From: Curtobacterium sp. MCBA15_012
GTDB lineage: Bacteria > Actinomycetota > Actinomycetes > Actinomycetales > Microbacteriaceae
NCBI RefSeq assembly: GCF_001864935.2
Contig: NZ_CP126267.1
Coordinates: 2,604,001 to 2,668,000 of the forward strand
Length of the DNA stretch: 64,000 nt
Direction: 5' to 3'
Shown here: positions 1-8,432 of the stretch, piece by piece
Numbering within the stretch: position 1 is the first letter of the stretch
Layout of the letters: each line of letters begins with the position of its first letter
Program-made: the position numbers and the translations under genes
Notes under the pieces: generated by a model
Told to the model about the DNA's origin: nothing
The model's input: the letters and a program-made list of their open reading frames with translations, nothing else
The model's database searches: none

Positions 1-394
1 TCCGTTCCGACCAGTGTGCCCCTCGGTGCTGGACGCGTCCGTCACGGCTCGGTACCGGGCGGGTGCGCCGCCCGGTCGCGCGCGCGTCGCCCTGCGCGTG
101 CCGGTCCGCGCGGCGACTCACGTCGGCCCGTGGTCGCCCACGGCCTGGAGGCTCGGCTCGGCTCCGCCTTCCCACTCACCCGGGTGGGTGGCCGGTGGAG
201 ACGCGTGGTCCGGTGTGCGACAACGTCGACGTCGGACGACAGCGGACGTGTCGCAGGGCAGCGGTGGACGGGGCGCGCACCACGCGGGACGCCGGGTGCG
301 ACCGGTTGTGCGACAACGTCGACGTCGGACGACAGCGGACGTGTCGCTCGGCAGCGGCCGACGACGGCGCGCAGTCGAGACCGCGCGTCCGACC
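1..394. other. Left-edge non-coding stretch with repeats
   Basis: I find no convincing gene here. Open frames cross it, but they read as Arg/Ala-rich low-complexity protein typical of spurious frames in GC-rich DNA. It contains the 41-bp direct repeat listed separately. It lies downstream of the minus-strand gene ending at 395, so part of it may be that gene's terminator region. Confidence 0.5.
214..347. repeat. Pair of 41-bp direct repeats, each able to fold
   Basis: An identical 41-bp block occurs at 214-254 and 307-347, a 93-bp period. Each copy begins with GCGACA and ends with TGTCGC a few tens of bases later, so each can form a hairpin. The GTCGACGTCG core is itself self-complementary. 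Confidence 0.8.
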
Positions 395-1021
395 TCAGGA
401 GGCGGGTTCGCGGATCGTCGTCTCGACGTCGACGACCTGGGGCGCGCGCGGCATCGACGCGAAGCCGAACGCCACGGACGGGTCGAGCGGGGCGATCGAG
501 CCGAGGGGCTCCCCCGCCCAGGTGCCCGACACCGCGGTGACCTCGTGGGCGCCGGTCACGCCGTAGTACTCGCGGCGGCCTCCGCCCGCGGTACCGGCGG
601 TCGCGGAGCCGGGCGAGACGATCCGCGCGACGGGGTCGATGAGCGCGAGCCAGCGGGGGTCACGGGCGATCGGCTTCGGCACGATGCGGAGCACCCGCCC
701 CAGCGGCGAGATCCGGCCGACGTCGATCGTCGCCTGCAGCGGTCCGGCGTCGAGCTCCAGGCCGCGGGCGGTCCGACGGGACCGGACGTCGACGACGGAG
801 ACGGTGTCGAACCGGTAGGTGCCGGAGACGTAGGCGGCGACGATCTCGTCCGGGGCGAGGAGCACGCTCGTGCCGTCGGGGTGTTCGAGGAACACGTCGG
901 TGAACGACCCGAAGGGCGAGTCGTCCCACATCCCGACGACGAAACGGATCCCCGACGTCGTCCCGACGCCGAGGATCCGACCGCGGAAGCGTCGTTCGGT
1001 GGTCCCGTCTGGTCGCAGCAT
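395..1021 (-). CDS. Conserved hypothetical protein, 208 aa
   Basis: I do not recognise a characterised family. The protein starts with ATG and has no signal peptide or clear membrane segment. It is rich in beta-strand-forming residues, with short blocks such as SGIRFVVGMWDDSPFGSFTDVF near residue 25-45 and repeated Val/Thr-rich strands after residue 60. This suggests an all-beta, possibly beta-barrel or DUF-type soluble protein. It is transcribed leftwards and stands alone, 97 bp from the next gene on the same strand. Codon use is normal for the window, with strong G/C in third positions. It is a real gene by codon bias, but its function cannot be assigned. Confidence 0.65.
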   Translation of the reverse strand: MLRPDGTTERRFRGRILGVGTTSGIRFVVGMWDDSPFGSFTDVFLEHPDGTSVLLAPDEIVAAYVSGTYRFDTVSVVDVRSRRTARGLELDAGPLQATIDVGRISPLGRVLRIVPKPIARDPRWLALIDPVARIVSPGSATAGTAGGGRREYYGVTGAHEVTAVSGTWAGEPLGSIAPLDPSVAFGFASMPRAPQVVDVETTIREPAS

Positions 1022-1118
1022 GGCGCCGACCGTACCCGCGGCAGCCGTGAGCGGCCGTGGCGGACGTGCCCCGGGCCTCCAGGCCGGCGCAGCCCGCGCG
1101 AGCGACCGGACCGCCGAC

Positions 1119-2228
1119 CTACGGGACCGGGACCGGCTCCGCGAGCAGCTCGCGCACCCGCGGGGCGACCCGCGTGCCGTAGAGCTCGATCGACCGCATC
1201 ATGTCCTCGTGCGGCAGGCGGCCCGTGGCGTAGCGCATGTCGAAGCGCGAGACGCCGAGGATCCGCATGTTCCGCGCGATCTTGCGCGCCACGGTCTCGG
1301 GCGATCCGACGTAGAGCGACCCGCCGGCCGACAGACCCGCCTGGTACTGCGCGAGGTCGAGGGGCGGCCAACCGCGCTCACGACCGAGCCGGTCGGTGAC
1401 GGCCTTGTGGTACGGCCAGTAGCGCTCGGCCGCTTCCTCGTCGGTCTCGGCGACGAAGCCGGGCGAGTGCATCGCGATGGGCTGCTGCGGGAGCTCGAGC
1501 TGCGCGAGTGCCTGGCGGTACAGGCGCGAGAACGGGGCGAACTGGGCGGGCTGACCGCCGATGATCGCGAGGAAGAGCGGCAGCCCGTAGGACGCCGCAC
1601 GGATGACCGACTGCGGGGAGCCGCCGACGCCGATCCAGGTCGGGATCGGGCCGTGCTCGAGCTTCGGGAAGACGTCCTGGTCGGTGAGCGAGGCCCGCTT
1701 CGTGCCGGACCAGGTGACCTTGTCGCCGCCGCGGAGGGCGTTCCAGAGCTGGAGCTTCTCCTCGAACAGGACCTCGTAGTCGCTCAGCTCGTAGCCGAAC
1801 AGCGGGAACGACTCGGTGAAGGACCCGCGCCCGAGGATGACCTCGGCGCGACCGTCGGAGATCGCGTCGACGGTGGCGAAGCGCTCGTACACGCGGACGG
1901 GGTCGTCGCTCGACAGCACCGTGACGGCACTGCCCATCCGGATCCGCTCGGTGCGGGCGGCGATCGCGGCGAGGACGACCTCGGGGGCGCTCACCGCGTA
2001 GTCCTCGCGGTGGTGCTCGCCGACGCCGATGAAGTCGATGCCGACCTGGTCGGCGAGGACGGCCTCGTCCACGAGCTCGCGGAGCGCCTGCGCCTGGCTG
2101 CGGAGTGACCCGTCGGCGCGCTCGGTGACGTCCCCGAAGGTGTCGAGGCCGAGCTGCACCGGGCCGATGCGCTCGGGTGCGGGTGGCGGGACGTCCGAGG
2201 GACGGTCGGAACCGAATGCGTTGCTCAT
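1119..2228 (-). CDS. LLM-class flavin-dependent oxidoreductase
   Basis: This is a 369-aa luciferase-like monooxygenase (TIM-barrel, FMN- or F420-dependent). The start MSNAFGSD is chosen because AGGAGG lies about 6 bases upstream; the frame stays open further upstream but that part is Arg/Ala-rich noise. Family marks include the N-terminal strand VQLGLDTFGDV, the segment DQVGIDFIGVGEHHRED (about residue 60-75), VLSSDDPVRVYERFATVDAISDGRAEVILGRGS-type core blocks, and IGVGGSPQSVIRAA near residue 215. These resemble the alkane/LLM subfamily with unknown substrates. It is transcribed divergently from the SDR at 2404 across a 175-bp spacer with AT-rich bases near 2250-2266, probably the promoter. 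The substrate is unknown. Confidence 0.85.
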   Translation of the reverse strand: MSNAFGSDRPSDVPPPAPERIGPVQLGLDTFGDVTERADGSLRSQAQALRELVDEAVLADQVGIDFIGVGEHHREDYAVSAPEVVLAAIAARTERIRMGSAVTVLSSDDPVRVYERFATVDAISDGRAEVILGRGSFTESFPLFGYELSDYEVLFEEKLQLWNALRGGDKVTWSGTKRASLTDQDVFPKLEHGPIPTWIGVGGSPQSVIRAASYGLPLFLAIIGGQPAQFAPFSRLYRQALAQLELPQQPIAMHSPGFVAETDEEAAERYWPYHKAVTDRLGRERGWPPLDLAQYQAGLSAGGSLYVGSPETVARKIARNMRILGVSRFDMRYATGRLPHEDMMRSIELYGTRVAPRVRELLAEPVPVP

Positions 2229-2275
2229 GGCGCGCCTCCTGATCGATGCGTTTGCATAAACATAGCACGCCGCTC

Positions 2276-2338
2276 GGCGCACGGACAGCCCCGCGCCCGC
2301 ACGCCGCGCGGCGCACGGACAGCCCCGCGCCCGCACGC
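2276..2338. repeat. Tandem 29-bp direct repeat (34-bp period)
   Basis: The block GGCGCACGGACAGCCCCGCG... is present twice with no visible mismatch over 29 bp, at 2276-2304 and 2310-2338. It lies in the spacer between two divergent oxidoreductase genes. Confidence 0.8.
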
Positions 2339-2403
2339 AGCACCGCCTGCGAGCCGGTCCGCCGCGCGGCCTGCGACCAGCCCTCCCGGGTACGGTCACG
2401 CGC

Positions 2404-3342
2404 ATGCCGAAGATCCCCGACCAGACCGGCCGCCGCATCGTCGTGACCGGCGCGAACAGCGGCACCGGCAAGGAGGCCGCGAAGCGCCTCGCCGCCGCCG
2501 GCGCGAGCGTCGTGATGGGCGTGCGCACCCCGTCCAAGGGCGAGGACGCCGCCGCCGAGATCCGCCGTGAGCACCCGTCCGCCGACCTCGAGGTCCGCCG
2601 ACTCGACCTCGCCGACCTCGCGAGCGTGCACGCCTTCGCCGAGGGGCTGCTCGCCGACGACCGCCGGCCGGACGTGCTCGTCAACAACGCCGGGGTGATG
2701 GCGCCGCCCGAGCGCTTCACCACCGCGGACGGGTTCGAGCTGCAGTTCGGCACGAACTTCCTCGGCCCGTTCGCCCTGACCAACCTGCTGCTGCCCGCGC
2801 TGCTCGACAGTGCGGGGAACGCGCGGCCGCACCCGGGCGCGGCACTCCCCCGGGTCGTGACGATGTCGAGCCTCGCCGCCGTGGGTGGCCGCATCCGCTT
2901 CACCGACCTGCAGTGGGAGCACGGCTACAACCCGTGGCGTGCGTACGCCCAGTCGAAGCTCGCCGACCTGCTCCTCACGCTCCACCTGCACCGACTGACG
3001 GTCGAACGCGGCTGGGCACTGACGAGCACGGCCGCGCACCCCGGCTTCACCCGCACGAACCTGCAGACCGCGGGGCGCTCCCTCGGCCGGTCCCGGCCGG
3101 CCCGGTCGAGCGACCGCGCACTCCCCTTCACGCAGGCCGTCGAGCAGGGCACGGAGCCGCTGCTGTACGCGGCGGTCGGCCCCGCAGCGGTCGGCGGCGC
3201 CTACTACGGCCCCTCTGGACCGGCGGGCCTCACCGGCACGACGACGACCGCGTCGATCCCGCGGAGCGCGCGCAGCGCCGACCTCGCGCGCTCCCTCTGG
3301 GCGGTCGCGGAGGACCTCACCGGCACTCGCGCACCGGCCTGA
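2404..3342 (+). CDS. Short-chain dehydrogenase/reductase
   Basis: This is a 312-aa classical/extended SDR, an NAD(P)-dependent oxidoreductase with a Rossmann fold. The cofactor motif TGANSGTG is at residues 15-22, the structural NNAG motif follows near residue 95 ([10 protein letters not shown]), and the catalytic Tyr-x3-Lys is in [10 protein letters not shown] near residue 180, preceded by the Ser strand VVTMSSLAA. It resembles the retinol-dehydrogenase-like or WW-oxidoreductase-like SDRs common in actinobacteria. The substrate cannot be read from sequence. The gene is divergent from the flavin oxidoreductase at 1119-2228 and converges with the SGNH hydrolase. The C-terminal region after residue 220 is Arg/Ala-rich and less conserved. 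Confidence 0.88.
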   Translation: MPKIPDQTGRRIVVTGANSGTGKEAAKRLAAAGASVVMGVRTPSKGEDAAAEIRREHPSADLEVRRLDLADLASVHAFAEGLLADDRRPDVLVNNAGVMAPPERFTTADGFELQFGTNFLGPFALTNLLLPALLDSAGNARPHPGAALPRVVTMSSLAAVGGRIRFTDLQWEHGYNPWRAYAQSKLADLLLTLHLHRLTVERGWALTSTAAHPGFTRTNLQTAGRSLGRSRPARSSDRALPFTQAVEQGTEPLLYAAVGPAAVGGAYYGPSGPAGLTGTTTTASIPRSARSADLARSLWAVAEDLTGTRAPA

Positions 3343-3416
3343 CGACGCGCTGCGCGGCCGGGAGGCGCGGTGCAGGCCCGCCCCGCCGGCTCGGGGACGC
3401 GTGTGGTCGCGCGGGC

Positions 3417-4175
3417 TCAGAACCGCAGGTGGTCCCGCTTGAACGCGGCCTCGACGGACTCCTGGATCGCCTGCTGGCCGCGCACCGTGGGGTGCACGTC
3501 GTCGGACTGCATCCACGCCGGGTGCCCGCGGAGCGGCTCGCCGATGTCGACGTACGTGCCACCGTCCCGGCGCACCGCGCGGTGCATCGCGTGCGAGATG
3601 ACCGCGAGCTGCGCGGGCGGCTCCTGCTCGTTCCAGATCGCGCTGAGCCCGACGACCCGGGCGTCCGGCAGCAGACGGTGCACCTCGGCGACGAGCTGGT
3701 CGGTGCGGCTCGTGACCACGGCGTCGTCGACCCCGAGGTCGTTCGAGCTCGCCTGGACGAACACGACCTCGGGGCGCAGGTCGGCGGCCCGGCGGACGAG
3801 CGTCTGGTATGCGCTCGCGCACTGGTCCTCGTCCCCCTCCGTGACCACGCCGGCGCCGTCGCACGAGAAGTTCGTCAGCTGCCAGTGCTCCTTGCGGGCG
3901 AGGGTGGCCGGCCAGGCCTGCTCGGCGCTCAACCCGTGGCCGCCGCTGATCGAGTCGCCGATCACGACGATGCGCTCGCCGCGGGCCTCGTCCCACGGCC
4001 GGAGCACGGCGGACGAGTGGGTGGACGAGGCGGCGACGGAGCGGTCCTCGGCGCAGCCGACGAGCAGCCCGGTCACCGCGAGGGCCACGGCCCCGACGGC
4101 GAGCAGCCGACGTCGGGGGCGCGTCCGGGGACGCGGGGCGGGGTCGCCGGATCGGCGGGGTGTGGTGGGGGTCAC
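3417..4175 (-). CDS. SGNH/GDSL-family lipase-esterase, probable lipoprotein
   Basis: This is about 252 aa from a GTG start at 4175; an upstream ATG at 4271 would add 32 Arg/Pro-rich residues, and neither start has a strong ribosome site. An Arg-rich n-region is followed by a hydrophobic stretch and the lipobox LLVGC, so it is probably anchored outside the membrane as a lipoprotein. SGNH blocks are clear: IGDSISGG (block I, Ser nucleophile), a Gly-containing strand, SSNDLG (block III Asn) and DDVHPT (block V Asp-x-x-His). It probably hydrolyses an ester or acyl group on a carbohydrate or lipid in the cell envelope, but the substrate is unknown. It lies downstream of the NRDE gene on the same strand with a 102-bp gap. 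Confidence 0.85.
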   Translation of the reverse strand: MTPTTPRRSGDPAPRPRTRPRRRLLAVGAVALAVTGLLVGCAEDRSVAASSTHSSAVLRPWDEARGERIVVIGDSISGGHGLSAEQAWPATLARKEHWQLTNFSCDGAGVVTEGDEDQCASAYQTLVRRAADLRPEVVFVQASSNDLGVDDAVVTSRTDQLVAEVHRLLPDARVVGLSAIWNEQEPPAQLAVISHAMHRAVRRDGGTYVDIGEPLRGHPAWMQSDDVHPTVRGQQAIQESVEAAFKRDHLRF

Positions 4176-4277
4176 GAGGCGTGAAGGTACGCCGTGGCGG
4201 GCACCCCGGGACGGCTCGGCGGCTGCCGGTCCGCACAGGCACCGGCGTCCGGGTCGGGCCCGGGACACCACCCCGGG

Positions 4278-5066
4278 TCAGGCGTGGTGCAGTTCGACCG
4301 ATCCGTCGAGCCGGCCGGGGCGCTCGAGCCGCGCGTGCTGCAGCACCGTCCGGTCCCGTCCGACCGCCGCGGCGACGATCGACAGGGTCGCGACGTGCCC
4401 GTCGGGCTCCACGGCGTCGCGGAGGATCGCGTCCGGGTCGTCGGCGGGCAGCGCCGCGGACTCGGCGAGCAGCCCGAACCAGCCGCTCCACCCGTCACCG
4501 GCGTCGGCTCCGGCGTCGGCGGTGCGGAGCTCGTCGAACGGGCCGAGGACCGGCGGGCCGTCCGGGGCAGCTGCTTCGCGGAAGGCGCTGAGCCAACGCC
4601 CGATGCGCGGAGCCGCGGGGTCGTCGGCGGCGCCGTGCGTGACCATGTGCACGCCGGGTCCGAGGTCGGTCGTGGTCACGGTCGTGCCGTCCCAGGTGAC
4701 GACCTGGACGCCGTCGGCCGTGGCACGCACGAGGTTGAACGCGCGGGTCGTGGGCAGCACGCCGTCCGCACCGGGGAGGACCCCGTCGACGGCGTCGAGC
4801 GGCACGACCCCGCGGGTGGTCCAGGTCCCGTCCGCGCTCGGCACGGGCTCGGCGCGGTTCAGCACGACCGCGAGTCCTGCCTCGTCCGACGCGGCGAGCC
4901 ACGCCCCACCGGCGGAGCGGTCCCGCACGCCGCGGACGGACGGGTCGCGGTCGGGCCACCACGCGGCCGGCGGGTCCCACGGACGCTCGGGTGACTCGTC
5001 GCGCAGGGCGAGCACGGTGACGGGCCACTCGGCCGCGGGGTCGACGCGGACGACGACGGTGCACAT
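4278..5066 (-). CDS. NRDE (TANGO2-like) family protein
   Basis: This 262-aa protein begins MCTVVV, with the N-terminal Cys at position 2 typical of NRDE proteins (N-terminal-nucleophile-like fold). The name-giving segment appears as ALRDESPERPWDPP near residue 20-33, where the family has NRDE, so the Asn is replaced by Arg-Asp-Glu. GGAWLAASDEAGLAVVLNR (about residue 52-70) matches the conserved GGTWLGxNxxG-type block. Family members are tied to haem trafficking or membrane homeostasis in eukaryotes; the bacterial role is unsettled. It is divergent from coaBC with only about 32 bp between the starts. Confidence 0.82.
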   Translation of the reverse strand: MCTVVVRVDPAAEWPVTVLALRDESPERPWDPPAAWWPDRDPSVRGVRDRSAGGAWLAASDEAGLAVVLNRAEPVPSADGTWTTRGVVPLDAVDGVLPGADGVLPTTRAFNLVRATADGVQVVTWDGTTVTTTDLGPGVHMVTHGAADDPAAPRIGRWLSAFREAAAPDGPPVLGPFDELRTADAGADAGDGWSGWFGLLAESAALPADDPDAILRDAVEPDGHVATLSIVAAAVGRDRTVLQHARLERPGRLDGSVELHHA

Positions 5067-5098
5067 GGGTCCGATCCTCGCACGGGCGGCCGGGTAGC

Positions 5099-6523
5099 GT
5101 GACCGACGTGGAAGCCGCAGCTGCTCGCCGTCTGTCCGTCGTGGTGGGGATCACGGGCGGGATCGCCGCCTACAAGGCCGTCGGGGTCGTCCGTGACCTC
5201 GTGAAGCGCGGGCACGACGTGCACGTCGTCCCGACCGAGGGCGCACTGCGCTTCGTCGGGCTGCCGACACTCGAGGCCCTGAGCCGGAACCCGGTCACGA
5301 CGAGCGTCTGGGACGACGTGGCCGAGGTCCGGCACGTGGCGCTCGGTCGCCGTGCCGACCTCGTGGTGGTCGCCCCCGCGACCGCCGACGCCCTCGCCCG
5401 GATGGCGGCGGGCCTCGCGGGCGACCTGCTCGGCACGACGCTGCTCGCGACCGAGGCCCCGGTCGTCGTGGCGCCGGCGATGCACCCGCAGATGTGGGAG
5501 CACCCCGCCACCCGGGCGAACCTGCGGACGCTCCGCGAGCGGGGCGTGCACGTCGTCGGCCCGGTCGTCGGCGCGCTCACCGGGGACGACGCGGGGATCG
5601 GCCGCATGTCCGAGCCCGAGGACATCGTCGCGGCGGCGCTCACGGTGCTCGACCGTGCCCCGACCGGCCACGCGGCGGACGCGGGCGGGACCGACGGACG
5701 CGGGACGAGCCTCCCGGGCGACCAGCGGACCACCGCGGGCGGGACCGACGGAGGCGGGACGGGCCTCCCGGCCGACCAGCGGACCACCGCGGGCACCGCG
5801 ACCCGGGCGGCCACCGCACCACCCACCGGCACCACCGCCCGCGGCGAGCAGGGCGACCTCGCGGGCGTCCGGGTCGTCGTGAGCGCGGGCGGCACGCGCG
5901 AGCCCGTCGACCCCGTGCGCTTCGTGGGCAACCGCTCGAGCGGCCGGCAGGGCCTGGCGATCGCGGTTGACGCCGCCCGACGCGGCGCGACCGTGACCGT
6001 GGTCGCCGCGAACGTCGACGCGTCGCTGACCGCGGGACTCGACGCGACCGTCGTGCCGGTGGGCTCCGCCGTCGAGCTCGCCGAGGCCGTGCACGCAGCG
6101 GCGGCCGACGCCGACGTCGTCGTGATGACCGCCGCGGTCGCCGACTACCGGCCGACCGAGGTTCGCACCGAGAAACTCAAGAAGGACGAGCAGGGCGACA
6201 CCATGACCCTCGAGCTCGTCCGGAACCCCGACGTGCTCGCCGAGCTCGTCGCGGCCCGCCGGACCGGCCAGGTGATCGTGGGCTTCGCCGCCGAGACCGA
6301 GCCGGACCGCGACGCCCGGATCGAACTCGGCCGGGCGAAGATCGCGCGGAAGCCGGCCGACCTGCTCGTCGTGAACCACGTCAGCTGGTCGGCGGGCTTC
6401 GAGCGGGAGGAGAACGCGATCGAGGTGCTCGTCCCCGGCGGCGCCGTCGTGCAGGAGACCGCGGGCAGCAAGGCCGAGGTCGCGGCGGCCGTGCTGGACC
6501 TGGTGGCGACCGCGCTGGCCTGA
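5099..6523 (+). CDS. coaBC: Bifunctional CoaBC (PPC decarboxylase / PPC synthetase)
   Basis: This is 474 aa from GTG; a second GTG three codons in is an alternative start. The N-terminal CoaC flavoprotein domain carries VVGITGGIAAYKA (residue 14 on), VVVAPATADALA and VVAPAMHPQMWEHPAT; the PAMN motif reads PAMH, a form I associate with actinobacterial CoaC. The C-terminal CoaB domain has VVSAGGTREPVDPVRFVGNRSSG and VVVMTAAVADYRP, the phosphopantothenate-binding signatures. Together they make 4'-phosphopantetheine from phosphopantothenate and cysteine using CTP and FMN. The linker between domains (residues about 195-245) is unusually long and contains an 18-residue tandem repeat. It stands alone on the plus strand. 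Confidence 0.95.
   Translation: MTDVEAAAARRLSVVVGITGGIAAYKAVGVVRDLVKRGHDVHVVPTEGALRFVGLPTLEALSRNPVTTSVWDDVAEVRHVALGRRADLVVVAPATADALARMAAGLAGDLLGTTLLATEAPVVVAPAMHPQMWEHPATRANLRTLRERGVHVVGPVVGALTGDDAGIGRMSEPEDIVAAALTVLDRAPTGHAADAGGTDGRGTSLPGDQRTTAGGTDGGGTGLPADQRTTAGTATRAATAPPTGTTARGEQGDLAGVRVVVSAGGTREPVDPVRFVGNRSSGRQGLAIAVDAARRGATVTVVAANVDASLTAGLDATVVPVGSAVELAEAVHAAAADADVVVMTAAVADYRPTEVRTEKLKKDEQGDTMTLELVRNPDVLAELVAARRTGQVIVGFAAETEPDRDARIELGRAKIARKPADLLVVNHVSWSAGFEREENAIEVLVPGGAVVQETAGSKAEVAAAVLDLVATALA
5681..5788 (+). repeat. In-frame 54-bp tandem repeat in the CoaBC linker
   Basis: Two adjacent 54-bp units (5681-5734 and 5735-5788) encode AGGTDGRGTSLPGDQRTT and AGGTDGGGTGLPADQRTT. They differ at few bases and keep frame. 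They fall between the two catalytic domains, where length is likely tolerated. Confidence 0.9.
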
Positions 6524-6598
6524 CCGGCCGAGCCCGACCGACCGCGCGACGTGCCGCGAACCTGGACCGCGCCGCGCCGGTGCGGGCACGATGGACCC

Positions 6599-6997
6599 AT
6601 GCGACGACGTGAACGAACCCGACGCGCGGACCGCACCGCGGCGGCCCTCGCGGTCCTCCTCGGCGGTGCCGGCGTGACCCACTTCCTGCGCCCCCGCACC
6701 TACGACCGGATCGTCCCGGACGGCCTCCCGCCCCGGACGACCACGCTCGCCTCGGGCCTGGCCGAGCTCGTCGTGGCGGTGGGCCTCGCGGTCCCGGCGA
6801 CCCGTCGCGCCTCGGGCTGGGCGGCCGCGGCCCTGTTCCTCGCGGTCTTCCCGGCGAACGTGACGATGGCGCGCGACCTGCTCGACAGCCCGCGGTCGAC
6901 GCGCGCATCGCGGCTCGTGTCGGTGCTCCGCCTCCCGCTCCAGGCCCCGCTCGTCGCGTGGGCCGCCCGCGTCGGCCGGCACGCCTCGAAGCGGTGA
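6599..6997 (+). CDS. DoxX-like small membrane protein
   Basis: This 132-aa protein has a basic N-terminus (MRRRERTRRADRT) followed by about four hydrophobic helices: ALAVLLGGAGVTHF, LASGLAELVVAVGLAVP, WAAAALFLAVFPANVTMA and a C-terminal VLRLPLQAPLVAWAARV. Spacing and the GxxHF/NxxMA features fit the DoxX/MauE-type small integral membrane family, whose members associate with redox enzymes in other bacteria. The ATG at 6599 is preferred because upstream sequence is low complexity. Its stop overlaps the GTG of the next gene by 4 bp, so it is probably co-translated with the DUF2071 and DUF1810 genes. Confidence 0.75.
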   Translation: MRRRERTRRADRTAAALAVLLGGAGVTHFLRPRTYDRIVPDGLPPRTTTLASGLAELVVAVGLAVPATRRASGWAAAALFLAVFPANVTMARDLLDSPRSTRASRLVSVLRLPLQAPLVAWAARVGRHASKR

Positions 6998-7857
6998 CCG
7001 ACACCCGGGCGTCCGCACCGCTGCGCCACCGTCCGGTGACGGTGCACGCCTGGGAGGACGTCGTCTTCGCGCACTGGCGCCGCGAGCCCGCACAGCTCGC
7101 CCGGCTGCTGCCGCCGGGGACGCGTCCCGACGTGGTCGACGGCAGCGCCTGGGTCGGCCTGTCGGCGTACGTGTTCCGGGAGACGAGCGTCCCGCCGTTC
7201 CCGCCCTCGCGCCGACTCGGGTCGATGACGGAGGTCACGATCGAGGTGCTCACGGTGGACGACCGCGGCCGCCGCGGGGTGGTCCACCGGACCGTCGACA
7301 CGTCGAACGTCCCGGCGATCGTCGCCGCGCACGCGCTGCTCGGCGTGCCGTACACGTTCGCGCACACGCGCGCCCGACGTCGCGGGGACACCGTCGAGCA
7401 CCGGTCCGTCCGCCACCCGGCCCGCGCCGCGCACCCGCTGCGGTGGGCGGCCCGGACGCTCGGACCACGGCTGGCCGCTCCGGGTGCGTCCGGAGACGCC
7501 GGCTCCGGGGCCCGACCCGCCTGGTCCGGGCTGCGGGCCACGACCGGACGGTCGGGAGGCGCGCCCCGCCCCCGCCACGACGCCACCGTGCGCGTCGTGG
7601 CCGGTGCGGTCGTCGAGGACCCGCTGGCCGTCGAGCTCACCGACCGTGCCGGCATCCACGCCCGGCTGCTGTCGAGGACGCTGTTCTGGCAGCGGCAGCA
7701 CGCACCCCTGACCGTCCGCTCGGCCGTCCTGGAGCGGCTCGAGGGCGACCTCCCCGCAGCCGTCGGCCTGCCGGGCCTGTTCGACCGGGACCCGGACTCG
7801 CTGCTCGTCGTGGACGCGACCACCGTCCGGTACGCGTGGGGGGACGTGGTCCGGTGA
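6994..7857 (+). CDS. DUF2071 (YqjF-like) protein
   Basis: This is 287 aa from the GTG in the GTGA overlap. The segment VTVHAWEDVVFAHWRREPAQLARLLPPGTRPDVVDGSAWVGLSAYVFRET matches the opening of DUF2071, which has an acetoacetate-decarboxylase-like fold (W-x-x-P-x-x-L...LP preceding a strand with aromatic residues). The middle (residues about 150-200) is Ala/Pro/Arg-rich and poorly conserved. The function of the family is unknown. Its tail overlaps the DUF1810 start by 4 bp. Confidence 0.8.
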   Translation: MTDTRASAPLRHRPVTVHAWEDVVFAHWRREPAQLARLLPPGTRPDVVDGSAWVGLSAYVFRETSVPPFPPSRRLGSMTEVTIEVLTVDDRGRRGVVHRTVDTSNVPAIVAAHALLGVPYTFAHTRARRRGDTVEHRSVRHPARAAHPLRWAARTLGPRLAAPGASGDAGSGARPAWSGLRATTGRSGGAPRPRHDATVRVVAGAVVEDPLAVELTDRAGIHARLLSRTLFWQRQHAPLTVRSAVLERLEGDLPAAVGLPGLFDRDPDSLLVVDATTVRYAWGDVVR

Positions 7858-8324
7858 GCGCCGACGACGGTACGCCGGACCGCACGTCCGAGCACGCGAC
7901 CGACCGATCGCTCGACCGGTTCGTCCGCGCGCAGGAGGGCGTGCACGACCAGGCCCTGCAGGAGCTGCGCGCTGGCCGGAAGCGCTCGCACTGGATGTGG
8001 TTCGTGTTCCCGCAGCTCGCCGGCCTCGGACGGAGCGCCACCGCCCAGCACTACGCGGTCCGGGACCTGCGCGAGGCGCGTGCGTACCTCGCCCACCCGG
8101 TGCTCGGTCCGCGGCTGCGCGAGGCCGCCGCGGTGGCCGCCGCTGCGCCCGCACGCAGCGCCGACGACCTGTTCGGCGGCGTCGACGCGATGAAGGCCCG
8201 GTCCTCGATGACCCTGTTCGCCCGGGCCGCCGACGACCCGGCACCGTTCCGCGCCGTGCTCGACCGCTGGTACCGCGGCTCCGAGGACCCGGTCACGCTC
8301 CGCCTGCTCGACCCCTCCGACTGA
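7854..8324 (+). CDS. DUF1810 family protein
   Basis: This is 156 aa from GTG. After a variable 20-residue start, LDRFVRAQEGVHDQALQELRAGRKRSHWMWFVFPQLAGLG matches the hallmark start of DUF1810 (L-x-RF-x-x-AQ ... EL-x-x-G-K-x-x-HWMWFIFPQ-x-x-GLG). It is followed by LREARAYLAHPVLGPRL and DDLFGGVDAMKARSSMTLFA. These are short soluble proteins of unknown biochemical role. It is third in a translationally coupled run with the DoxX-like and DUF2071 genes. Confidence 0.88.
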   Translation: MSADDGTPDRTSEHATDRSLDRFVRAQEGVHDQALQELRAGRKRSHWMWFVFPQLAGLGRSATAQHYAVRDLREARAYLAHPVLGPRLREAAAVAAAAPARSADDLFGGVDAMKARSSMTLFARAADDPAPFRAVLDRWYRGSEDPVTLRLLDPSD

Positions 8325-8432
8325 CCCCCTGCGGGCAGCCGTCCGCCGGTGGTACATCAGGTACGGTGTCCCTGCACACCGCGCGCGGTCGCGGGGTGCA
8401 GCCCGACCGCTCCCGAGAACCGAGGACACCGC

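Noticed and set aside
2229..2903. N-terminal extension of the flavin oxidoreductase
   Set aside because: The frame is open, but the sequence lacks family similarity, overlaps the divergent SDR, and a strong AGGAGG marks the start at 2228.
1378..4491. Very long minus-strand open frame over the flavin oxidoreductase and SDR
   Set aside because: The translation is Arg/Pro/Ala-rich noise antisense or out of frame to well-supported enzymes, as is normal in GC-rich DNA.
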